Assembly: GCA_001563325.1 (NCBI GenBank)
Contig: LRSK01000196.1
Span: 1 to 5,420 of the forward strand
Length of the DNA: 5,420 nucleotides
Source of the DNA: Candidatus Thorarchaeota archaeon SMTZ1-83
GTDB lineage: Archaea; Asgardarchaeota; Thorarchaeia; Thorarchaeales; Thorarchaeaceae
Reading direction: 5' to 3'
Numbering within the stretch: position 1 is the stretch's first letter; each line of letters begins with the position of its first letter. The position numbers were made by a program, and so were the translations under genes. This document shows positions 1-5,420 of this stretch, in pieces. The notes under the pieces were generated by a model. That model saw only the letters and a program-made list of their open reading frames with translations, ran no database searches and was not told the DNA's origin.

Positions 1-3000
1 CATTTGTGAACTGGACCTCGAGATCGATCTGATGCCCCTGTATGGTCCATACGTGCAGTAGCGCAGCGTCTATCTCATAGCTGTCTTGGGTTGTGTCGCC
101 CGTCTCTGTACTCCCTTTGAATCTAATTGTGAATGTTGAGCTTGTCAGATAGTTTGACACGCTTATGTTGTTCCATGTATTCGGTGAGAGGCTTGTGAAT
201 AATGGCGTCCAGTAGCTCCCAGTCCAGACTTCTACTCTTAGACTTTCCAGCGTTACGTCCCCGGTTCGGATACACAGCCTCTCGTTCTCTTGACCATAGT
301 TCACGTCTGTGAACTGAGCCTCTAGGTCGAGCTGATAGTTGAACTCGTCGGGTGTCCATAGGCTCAGTAGCGCCGCATCTATTTGCCAGTTGTCTTGTAC
401 GGTATCTCCTGACTCGCTGGAGCCTCTGAATCTTATTGTGAATGTTGAGCTTGTCAGATAGTTTGACACGCTTACATTATTCCATGTGTTTGCAGCTAGG
501 TTTGTGAGGAATACCCAGCTACTAGCGGTCCAGGCGTATACTCTCAGATCCTCCGATGTTAGGCTTCCGGTGTAGATGCATAATACTTCGTTAAGCTCAT
601 CATAGTCGACATCTGTCCACTGAACCTCCAAGTCAAGTCTGTAGTTTGCGTCTCCCGTCCATACGTGCAATAGTACGGCGTCTATCTGCCAAGTGTCTTC
701 GCTTCCATCCTCGGTTTCCACTTTTCCCTTGAACCTGATTGTGAATGTTGAGCTGGTCAGTGATACCGAGACATTGTTCCAGCTGCTAGCTGTTAAACTT
801 GATACTAGTGTATTCCACCCTGTTCCAGTCCAGTAGTCGACCTGTAGACTTTCCGATGTCAGGCTTCCAGCGTATATACACAGCTCTTCATTAACCTCGT
901 CGTAGTCGACATCTGTAAACTGTACTTCAAGGTCAAGCTCATAATTAGATACGCCTGGTGTCCATACGTGCAGTAGAGCCGCGTCTATCTCGTAACTGTC
1001 CTGATTTATGTCGTTTGTTTCTGTGGCTCCTTTGAATCTTATTGTGAATGTTGAGCTTGTCAGATAGTTTGATACGCTTATGTTATTCCATCCTTGATAG
1101 AGATCCGTGACGAGATTGATCCAAGCCGAGCCGTTCCACACATCAACTCGTATGTTCTCGGCTCCCATTGTTCCCGCGTTTATGCATAGTTCCTCGTTCG
1201 TCTCATTGTAGTTCACATTGGTCCATTGGACCTCGAGGTCTAGCTCGTAGTTTGGCTCTGAATAGGCGTCGAATTCGTAGAATGCCATCTTCATCTGGCC
1301 TTGGGGTTGTGTTGTGTCCATGTTGGCAAGCTTGATGTATCGGCCGATAGCGCTGAAGCTTGGACTCTCGTCCCAACCACCCAAGGTAACGTTCCAGCCT
1401 TCAACCACTATTTCTGACGCGTCAAAGTTCGCGTCGCTGCTTACATAAATGGTGACGTTCTCAATGGTATATTGCTGTGGTGTAGTACCAGGATAGATTC
1501 TGACTTTTGTTATCTTCATGCTTTGACCCATATCATAGACAATCCAGTGCAGCTCAGTCGCGTAGTGACGCCAATCACTTGTCAGAATATCATCTATAGT
1601 CTTGTTTGCCTCATATCCTCCTTCTTCGCCACAGTGATCATATACAGATTGAGGAGTCGTCCATTCTCCTGTTCCGTTCGCAGTATTCGTCTCTGTCAAA
1701 GTATCGTAGACAGAGTCTGGACCGTACTTCTCAGCCGTAAAATTGCTGTGAGTACCCTTGTCTGCAACGCCGTCAACGTTGCTCATGTCATCCACGAAAT
1801 CTTCAGTGCTGTTCGTCAATGTACCTGTGAACTCCTCGGTTAGAGTATCGTTTATTGAGTCAGGACCGTATTGCTCAGCTGTGAAGTTACTGTGAGAGCC
1901 CCTATCAGAGAAGCCATCAACGTCACTGCTATTGTTGTCAACGTAATCCTGCATGTCATTTAGAGGCGGGTTCACGTTCTCTTCTGTTAGAGTGTCGTAG
2001 ATCGAGTCCGGTCCATACTGTTCAGCTGTGAAGTTGCTGTGGGAGCCAATATCAGGTGAACTGTCAACGTCGCTGCTGTTGTTATCCACGTAATCAGTAA
2101 TGTCGTTGGGCGGCGGATTCGTATTCTCTTCGGTCAAGATGTCGAAGTCTGCGTCGGGACCGTACTGCATAGCAGTGAAGTTGCTGTGAGTTCCCACGCT
2201 TGGGGAGCCATCAACATTGCTGCTGTTGTTGTCTACATAGTCTTGAACATCGACTCCTGGACCTAGGTATTCCTCGGTCAGGGTGTCATATGTCGAGTCC
2301 GGTCCATGCTGCTCAGCTGTGAAATTGCTGTGAGAACCTCTGTCAGAGAAGCCGTCAACATTGCTCTCGTTGTTGTCTACATAGTCCTGCAGATTCTCAA
2401 TGTATTGATCAGAGTATGCTTCAGTCAGGACATCATACTTGGAGTCTGGTCCCTTCTTTTCATTCGTGAAGTTGCTGTGAGAACCTACACCTGGACTCAG
2501 ATCGACATCACTTTGGTTGTTGTCAACGAAGTCGTCTATTCCGGGATCCAGACCTCCGGTGACGTTCCAATATTCTGTAGTATTGAACTTCTTCATCATA
2601 ATCTCGTTAATAGATTGAAACTGAACAGTCTTCTCGGCACCATGCCACGTTCCATAGAAGGCTGCCAAGTCCCAATATATCGTGATGGAATTCGAGGTCC
2701 AGATCCTCAGACCAACTGCCTCCACACGTGGATTCTGCACAGGCCAAGTTCCAGGCATGTCCAATGTCCAGTTCCTTAGCAGATGAACCCAAGACAACGT
2801 CGGTATCGAAGAGGAGAGCTCCACCACTTTGTTTGCGTCAGAGAATACGGAAGACACGCTAGATGTGAAGCCATAGTAGTAGATCAGCTCGTAGAGATAA
2901 CCGGCCGCGTAACCCGGCGCATCGTCAATGGCTAGAGAGACTTGAACTGTAGCATCATCCTGAAGTGATGAGACGTTGAAGTAGATTGAGAAATTCATGT

Positions 3001-5080
3001 GGTAAGGAAATGCAATGTAGAATGTGTTGTTCAGATTTTCTGCTCCAGATTCGTAGAGGTCAAACTCAACTCCCTCTGAAGTCCTGTTCTGCTTTAAGGA
3101 ATAACTGCCATCCAATGCGACATCAGTCGAGCGTTGCGAGTCGCGGATAGTCATTTCCGCGCCTTTCTCGCTATCGATTCCGACATAGTCAAAACGGGCT
3201 ACAGCATTCGCATTGTTCGTGGATGAGTAGGATTGGCCATAGAAGTATGCTACAACCAAGGCGATCTGGGTTATCTTCACGCTTTCCCATCCACCGTCTC
3301 CGATTGGATGTCGGGAGATCTCATACCAGACTCCTGTCTCCAAGTTGTTGAACCTCACTAACTCAAGATACTTCTCGGTTGAGCTGTCCGGCGGAGTTGT
3401 TCCATGAAGCATCAAACAGTAGAACAGATAATGAACATCCCCGGGATCGGACAAGCTGACGAATTTCAGCCTCATTCCAACATAGCTATACGCGGTTTCG
3501 GCTACTCCTGAGAAGCTCTGTATCTTGACGTACGCATGGAGCCTTTGATTGTTGGTGTCATTCACTTCTCTGATAAAGCTGGAATCATCTATTGCAACCG
3601 CGCCATGTTTCGTCGCTTCGAAGCCGGAGCCTGATCCTCCACTCGTATCACACGTAGCATTAATGAAGAAGCTTGTTACACTTTCCTGGGAGTCTTGGGA
3701 GTCCTTTGTATAGTTAAAGGATTGAAGCTTGTTCTGTTGGAGCTTTGCCCAACCTTGGGCTTCGAAGCTTCCGTTCGGCAGTTCTTCCTCGTTACCTTTG
3801 GATGAAAGCTCAAGAGATACAGCGTCGTAGTTAGCCCTGAAGAAGGGCGTGTTGGTTTCGGACTCTGTTTCAGGGTTGTAGAAGTCATTCTTTATAGTTA
3901 TCCTGCTTACCTTGGCGCTGAAGACTTGCCCCCAGATGCTCTCATAATCGCTTTTTATGTTACTGTTGAAAGTGACCCAAGCATCATATGAGGTGATGCT
4001 GACTACATTGTATATGTATTTCGTATCTGTCGTGTTCGAAAAATCATCCTGTGAGGGGGAACCGAGAACCGTTACAGGCACAACATAGACAATGTGATAA
4101 GCTGAAGTTTCGTTCTGAATCTCTACATCTGCAAGTATGTAAAGAGCCTCGACGTAACCACTGCCCACTCCAGCATCATCTAGGAACAGTGCCGATTCAA
4201 GAACCGGTGTGTCACTAAGGTAAACACACGGTATCCTGACAAAGTAATCCTGAGGGAACTTCAATCCTCCGGCCGTATGACCTACAGCTGAAGTTCGAAT
4301 ATAGGCTTCCTTGTAGAAGCCGGGGCTCTCGCTCCAATCGCTGCTGTTTACTGGGTCCCAGAGTTCGACCACCTTCGAACCCAAGTTCTGCGGATCATCC
4401 GAAACGTAAACGTCAACGTCCGTGATTCGGGTGATCCCGCAGTAAACGCGAACCTTCCTAACAAGGTAGCTCTGCCCAAGATCGTAGATAGCCCAATGTG
4501 TCTCTGTCACCTTGTGTACCCAATCTGTGGCCAGATTATCATCTATGGTGTTGGAAGCACCCGCTGAACAAGCATTATAAATCGAACCCGGCGTCTGCCA
4601 AACATAAGCAAGCTGCGTAGACGTGTTAACAAATCTTGTTTCCACATAGGCGGAGTAGGACTGATGATACTTTGTCGTGCTGCTACGGTTCACTTTCACA
4701 GTCACATCTGGACCGTCAAGGTGGAGAAACCATGAAGGGAGACTCACGTTGGGGTTAAGAGCGGAGCTTGAAACCTCCTCGAAGCCGGGGTCGAGTGTGC
4801 TATTCCTTTCTATTGTACCCTCCGCCACCGTGAAACCAGCACCATACCAATAGTGATTTTCAGCAGTTAGAGAACCCTCGAAGCTCTCGTTCCAGATGTC
4901 CCTCACCATTGAAGTCTCATTGAACCCTATGTATGTGCAGTTCAGCAATGGTTTTGCTATAACGGTGAGACTTGTCAGAGGCTGACGGATCTGAACATCC
5001 TGTGCAAAGTACTGGACCGCAATAAGCGTTATAAGCACTATCAAGATGAAGGATCTTCGCATTCTCGAAACTCTAAACAT
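1..5080 (-). CDS. Giant modular secreted/surface repeat protein, 3' end cut by window
   Basis: One uninterrupted minus-strand frame of 1693 codons runs from ATG at 5080 off the left edge, with no stop in the window. Modules in residue order: signal peptide 1-26; beta-rich segment 27-157; discoidin-like module 158-265; unassigned beta-rich segment 266-432; two jelly-roll-like modules at about 433-636 and 640-812; six A repeats 850-1132; a second discoidin-like module 1139-1272; B repeats 1278-1693 and continuing. There are about 47 N-x-S/T sequons by hand count and only 11 cysteines. No catalytic motif was recognised, so binding to glycans or other surfaces, or a structural role in the cell envelope, is inferred from the beta-sandwich modules. 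An in-frame TGA at 5098-5096 limits the start. ATG 5080, ATG 5062 (M7) and TTG 5086 are all possible, and all keep the signal peptide. The open frame and repeats are certain; the function is not. The C-terminus is unseen. Confidence 0.95.
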   Translation of the reverse strand, partial: MFRVSRMRRSFILIVLITLIAVQYFAQDVQIRQPLTSLTVIAKPLLNCTYIGFNETSMVRDIWNESFEGSLTAENHYWYGAGFTVAEGTIERNSTLDPGFEEVSSSALNPNVSLPSWFLHLDGPDVTVKVNRSSTTKYHQSYSAYVETRFVNTSTQLAYVWQTPGSIYNACSAGASNTIDDNLATDWVHKVTETHWAIYDLGQSYLVRKVRVYCGITRITDVDVYVSDDPQNLGSKVVELWDPVNSSDWSESPGFYKEAYIRTSAVGHTAGGLKFPQDYFVRIPCVYLSDTPVLESALFLDDAGVGSGYVEALYILADVEIQNETSAYHIVYVVPVTVLGSPSQDDFSNTTDTKYIYNVVSITSYDAWVTFNSNIKSDYESIWGQVFSAKVSRITIKNDFYNPETESETNTPFFRANYDAVSLELSSKGNEEELPNGSFEAQGWAKLQQNKLQSFNYTKDSQDSQESVTSFFINATCDTSGGSGSGFEATKHGAVAIDDSSFIREVNDTNNQRLHAYVKIQSFSGVAETAYSYVGMRLKFVSLSDPGDVHYLFYCLMLHGTTPPDSSTEKYLELVRFNNLETGVWYEISRHPIGDGGWESVKITQIALVVAYFYGQSYSSTNNANAVARFDYVGIDSEKGAEMTIRDSQRSTDVALDGSYSLKQNRTSEGVEFDLYESGAENLNNTFYIAFPYHMNFSIYFNVSSLQDDATVQVSLAIDDAPGYAAGYLYELIYYYGFTSSVSSVFSDANKVVELSSSIPTLSWVHLLRNWTLDMPGTWPVQNPRVEAVGLRIWTSNSITIYWDLAAFYGTWHGAEKTVQFQSINEIMMKKFNTTEYWNVTGGLDPGIDDFVDNNQSDVDLSPGVGSHSNFTNEKKGPDSKYDVLTEAYSDQYIENLQDYVDNNESNVDGFSDRGSHSNFTAEQHGPDSTYDTLTEEYLGPGVDVQDYVDNNSSNVDGSPSVGTHSNFTAMQYGPDADFDILTEENTNPPPNDITDYVDNNSSDVDSSPDIGSHSNFTAEQYGPDSIYDTLTEENVNPPLNDMQDYVDNNSSDVDGFSDRGSHSNFTAEQYGPDSINDTLTEEFTGTLTNSTEDFVDDMSNVDGVADKGTHSNFTAEKYGPDSVYDTLTETNTANGTGEWTTPQSVYDHCGEEGGYEANKTIDDILTSDWRHYATELHWIVYDMGQSMKITKVRIYPGTTPQQYTIENVTIYVSSDANFDASEIVVEGWNVTLGGWDESPSFSAIGRYIKLANMDTTQPQGQMKMAFYEFDAYSEPNYELDLEVQWTNVNYNETNEELCINAGTMGAENIRVDVWNGSAWINLVTDLYQGWNNISVSNYLTSSTFTIRFKGATETNDINQDSYEIDAALLHVWTPGVSNYELDLEVQFTDVDYDEVNEELCIYAGSLTSESLQVDYWTGTGWNTLVSSLTASSWNNVSVSLTSSTFTIRFKGKVETEDGSEDTWQIDAVLLHVWTGDANYRLDLEVQWTDVDYDELNEVLCIYTGSLTSEDLRVYAWTASSWVFLTNLAANTWNNVSVSNYLTSSTFTIRFRGSSESGDTVQDNWQIDAALLSLWTPDEFNYQLDLEAQFTDVNYGQENERLCIRTGDVTLESLRVEVWTGSYWTPLFTSLSPNTWNNISVSNYLTSSTFTIRFKGSTETGDTTQDSYEIDAALLHVWTIQGHQIDLEVQFTN
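126..165 (-). repeat. 40-bp near-identical core, copy in B unit 4
   Basis: This 40-base stretch encodes SVSNYLTSSTFTI of the fourth B unit and is identical at every base to 435-474. It differs at one position from 1041-1080. Identity at silent sites points to recent duplication or gene conversion within the array. Confidence 0.9.
435..474 (-). repeat. 40-bp near-identical core, copy in B unit 3
   Basis: Same 40 bases as 126-165, one repeat period (309 bp) away. The flanks on both sides are also closely similar, with scattered mismatches. Confidence 0.9.
1041..1080 (-). repeat. 40-bp near-identical core, copy in B unit 1
   Basis: Matches 435-474 over 40 bases with one silent difference (gac to gat on the plus strand) although it is two repeat periods (606 bp) away. 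The intervening unit 2 (about 738-772) does not share this core: it lacks the six bases for Asn-Tyr and uses other codons. Confidence 0.9.
1265..1666 (-). other. Discoidin (F5/8 type C)-like module 2
   Basis: Residues 1139-1272 repeat the landmarks of the first discoidin-like module: TPQSVYDHC, TIDDILTSDWRH, TELHWIVYDMGQS, ITKVRIYPG, VTIYVSSDANF, a SPSFSAIGRYIKL strand and the end MAFYEFDAY. 'SDAxF ... G..W ... RYIKL ... AFYEFDAY' is the classic second half of an F5/8 C module, so this copy is the clearer of the two. It sits exactly between the A and B repeat arrays. Ligand unknown. Confidence 0.75.
1685..2533 (-). repeat. Six tandem ~49-residue Asn/Asp-rich repeats (family A)
   Basis: Residues 850-1132 contain six units: 2387-2533, 2243-2386, 2096-2242, 1949-2095, 1802-1948 and 1685-1801. 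Each starts D(F/Y)VDNN, continues with an (S/N)xVDG-like stretch, then a nearly invariant SHSNFTA or THSNFTA, then (Q/K)YGPD, then YDTLTE, and ends in a variable spacer of about 10 residues. Spacers of units 3 and 4 share NPPxND. Units 2 and 5 share GFSDRGSHSNFTAEQ. Unit 6 is shortened to DFVDDMSNVDG and loses the double Asn. The repeats are conserved mostly in protein and differ at many silent positions, so they are old relative to family B. They may be a heavily glycosylated or Ca-binding stalk; that role is inferred. Confidence 0.92.
2645..3163 (-). other. Jelly-roll, carbohydrate-binding-like module 2
   Basis: Residues 640-812 show a second sandwich: DGSYSLKQN (the common 'G-x-Y-S-L' strand), MNFSIYFNVSSL, TVQVSLAID, a Tyr-rich strand YLYELIYYYGF, then SWVHLLRNWTLD and finally VEAVGLRIWTSNSITIYWDLAAFY. 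That last stretch follows the familiar 'I-x-x-I-G-L ... V-Y-(W/I)-D-x-(V/A)-x-F' ending of these modules. It follows module 1 directly, so the two form a tandem pair. Sequons: N665, N684, N696, N702, N770. Confidence 0.5.
3173..3784 (-). other. Jelly-roll, carbohydrate-binding-like module 1
   Basis: Residues 433-636 open with LPNGSFEAQGW, very like the 'N-G-(D/S)-F-E ... W' opening of many CBM and other galactose-binding-like sandwiches. They end with VARFDYVGID, like the closing 'D-x-V-x-(L/I)' strand of those folds. Between are paired strands such as LHAYVKIQSF, YVGMRLKFVS, HYLFYCLML and YLELVRFNNL, then a conserved-looking GGWESVKITQIALVV. A glycine/serine-rich loop lies at 479-486. No exact family is assigned. 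Role inferred: glycan or surface binding. Confidence 0.5.
3785..4285 (-). other. Unassigned beta-rich segment between binding modules
   Basis: Residues 266-432 lie between the first discoidin-like module and the first jelly-roll-like module. Strand-like runs include ALYILADVEI near 312-321, AYHIVYVVPVTVL near 327-339 and YIYNVVSITSYDAWVTF near 355-371. Sequons occur at N323 and N349. The segment could hold one or two immunoglobulin-like or sandwich folds, but no signature decides which. Confidence 0.4.
4286..4609 (-). other. Discoidin (F5/8 type C)-like module 1
   Basis: Residues 158-265 have the layout of a galactose-binding-like F5/8 C module. It opens with TPGSIYNAC, followed by TIDDNLATDWVH (ligand-exposed loops in the family) and then HWAIYDLGQSYLVRKVRVY, the typical 'W-x-x-(V/I)-D-L-G' strand leading into a 'V-x-x-V-R-(V/I)-Y' strand. 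A DVDVYVSDD strand and a closing strand follow. Residues 1139-1272 repeat the same landmarks in the same order. Such modules usually bind glycans or surfaces; the ligand cannot be read here. The two cysteines C171 and C214 could pair. Confidence 0.65.
4610..5002 (-). other. N-terminal beta-rich segment, unassigned
   Basis: Residues 27-157 follow the signal peptide. They carry seven sequons (N48, N54, N64, N93, N111, N131, N152) and alternating hydrophobic/polar strands. The patterns LDPGFEE near 96-102, LPSW near 114-117 and HQSYSAYV near 139-146 resemble landmarks of beta-sandwich carbohydrate-binding modules: an 'N/D-x-GFE' opening, a conserved Trp and a 'GSYSA'-like strand. The match is loose and no family is claimed. 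Confidence 0.35.
5003..5080 (-). other. N-terminal signal peptide
   Basis: Residues 1-26 show a positively charged start (R3, R6, R8, R9), then a hydrophobic run FILIVLITLIAV at 11-22, then a more polar stretch QYFAQD. This is the layout of a Sec signal peptide, with cleavage plausible after A26. No lipobox cysteine follows, so a lipoprotein is unlikely. If uncleaved, the segment could act as an N-terminal anchor. It places the rest of the protein outside the membrane, which agrees with the many N-glycosylation sequons. Confidence 0.85.
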
Positions 5081-5092
5081 GCCCAAGGCTCG

Positions 5093-5097
5093 TCCTC
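5093..5097 (-). promoter_or_regulatory. Shine-Dalgarno-like GAGGA before the giant gene
   Basis: The minus strand reads GAGGA here and overlaps the in-frame TGA at 5098-5096. It lies 12 bases before ATG 5080, which is long, but only 6 bases before an in-frame TTG at 5086. A TTG start adding two residues (M-G) is therefore possible. ATG 5062 has no comparable motif in front of it. Confidence 0.4.
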
Positions 5098-5160
5098 ATT
5101 GCTGCACTAGTTATCCTGCCGACACTCCTCCTCTCAAACCCAAGTCCAAGCCGATCAATG

Positions 5161-5173
5161 GTATAAGCCTCCC
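5161..5173 (-). promoter_or_regulatory. Alternative TATA-like element nearer the gene
   Basis: The minus strand reads GGAGGCTTATAC. CTTATAC is close to the archaeal TATA consensus and would start a transcript near 5138, giving a conventional leader of about 55-60 bases before ATG 5080. It is less A/T-rich than the element at 5339-5354. Confidence 0.25.
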
Positions 5174-5338
5174 AACTAGAGCCGTCGTCGGTACACAGCG
5201 AGACAAACCGTGAATCAGAGTTTCAGAAGTGTCAATTCTCCCCAGAATCCTTTCAGATAGCAAAATGCTCCCCAAGAAATGCATCTGCATGTAGTGGACC
5301 GCCCATCTGAACCATACTTATGGACGACAATTTGCCAG

Positions 5339-5354
5339 AATTAATAAAGCGTTT
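5339..5354 (-). promoter_or_regulatory. Candidate archaeal TATA box with BRE-like flank
   Basis: The minus strand reads AAACG-CTTTATTAATT, an A/T-rich TATA-like core preceded by a purine-rich stretch as in archaeal BRE/TATA promoters. A start site about 25 bases downstream would fall near 5318, leaving a leader of about 240 bases before ATG 5080. It is the best A/T-rich element in the upstream region, but one short motif is weak evidence. Confidence 0.35.
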
Positions 5355-5420
5355 ATGAACCTCGTGTTCAGACCTCACTATTATCGTAGTTAGTGTCGAA
5401 TCTCAGATCAGGGCAATGCA

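Larger units (their letters stand above)
1..1249 (-). repeat. Tandem ~101-residue repeats (family B), 4 complete plus start of a fifth
   Basis: Units: 944-1249, 644-943, 338-643, 35-337 and the partial 1-34. Each starts YxLDLEVQ(W/F)TDV(D/N)Y, then NEELCI, a TGSLTSExLRV strand, W(T/N)G..W, TWNNVSVSNYLTSSTFTIRFKG, an acidic (T/S)E(T/S)GD loop, and ends (Y/W)(E/Q)IDAALLHVWT. Alternating strands suggest a beta-sandwich domain, each probably an independent 'bead' in a rod. Each unit has one invariant Cys (C1299, C1401, C1501, C1603). The array leaves the window, so the copy number is unknown. Confidence 0.92.
5081..5420. other. Upstream region without a convincing gene
   Basis: These 340 bases precede the giant gene. 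They hold the two TATA-like elements and the GAGGA motif described separately. On the minus strand, 5290-5111 is open for 59 codons from an ATG to TAA (MQMHFLGSILLSERILG at its start), but it has no clear ribosome site and no recognised similarity, and such a length is expected by chance. No tRNA, rRNA, terminator hairpin or mobile-element end was seen. Confidence 0.6.

Noticed and set aside
123..359. Minus-strand open frame of 78 codons, Arg/Lys-rich
   Set aside because: It is a shifted frame within B unit 4; the main frame shows the conserved repeat there.
1472..1843. Plus-strand open frame of 123 codons
   Set aside because: It lies antisense to the second discoidin-like module and the last A repeat. 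Its Cys/Ser/Val-rich translation shows no domain, and the minus-strand frame fully explains the sequence.
1685..2533. CRISPR-like array, because of regular repeats with variable spacers
   Set aside because: The period of about 147 bases is a multiple of three, the repeats are conserved as protein and not as DNA, and they lie in one continuous frame. They are coding repeats.
2306..2779. Plus-strand open frame of 157 codons with a hydrophobic start
   Set aside because: It is antisense to the A repeats and jelly-roll module 2. Its apparent hydrophobic repeats (LSCEIAVRT-like, REVAVRT-like) are the complement of the repeated SNFTA segment, so they arise from the real repeats.
2607..2792. Minus-strand open frame of 61 codons
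   Set aside because: It is a shifted frame inside the giant gene, overlapping residues of jelly-roll module 2; no independent signal.
3688..3705. Short direct repeat (gggagtctt / gggagtcct)
   Set aside because: It is only the coding of SQDSQ-like residues in the giant gene and too short to mean more.
3676..3888. Minus-strand open frame of 70 codons, Thr/Pro/Lys-rich
   Set aside because: It is a shifted frame within the first jelly-roll-like module; the main frame continues through it without interruption.
5111..5290. Minus-strand open frame of 59 codons upstream of the giant gene
   Set aside because: No convincing ribosome site, no recognised similarity, and a length expected by chance. 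Kept only as a possible leader peptide.

Overview
The window is almost entirely one very long protein-coding gene on the minus strand. It starts at position 5080 and stays open, with no in-frame stop, to the left edge, giving 1693 codons with the 3' end missing. A single frame was translated by hand across the whole stretch. The residue count matches the codon count exactly, and recurring domains stay in phase from end to end, so this is an intact reading frame and not a series of fragments. All other open frames over it look like shadows.

The product is a modular, secreted or cell-surface protein. In order it has: an N-terminal signal peptide; a beta-rich N-terminal segment; a discoidin (F5/8 type C)-like module; an unassigned beta-rich segment; two consecutive jelly-roll, carbohydrate-binding-like modules; six tandem repeats of about 49 residues (family A, Asn/Asp-rich, core SHSNFTA..YGPD..YDTLTE); a second discoidin-like module related to the first; and four complete tandem repeats of about 101 residues (family B, ending in LLHVWT) plus the start of a fifth cut by the window edge. 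No catalytic domain is recognisable. The visible architecture suggests binding, adhesion or surface-layer structure. A C-terminal anchor or sorting signal, if there is one, lies outside the window.

An uncultured archaeon is the most likely source. The supports are a very large secreted protein with about 47 N-x-S/T sequons, archaeal-looking TATA elements upstream, frequent ATA (Ile) and AGA/AGG (Arg) codons, and repeat families that I recall (without being able to check) from Bathyarchaeia-type metagenome proteins. This assignment is an inference, and a bacterial source is not strictly excluded.

Positions 5081-5420 lie upstream of the gene and hold no convincing gene. They contain two candidate archaeal TATA boxes, a Shine-Dalgarno-like GAGGA and a 59-codon open frame that I do not trust. 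No RNA genes, CRISPR arrays, transposases, or inverted repeats typical of insertion sequences were seen.
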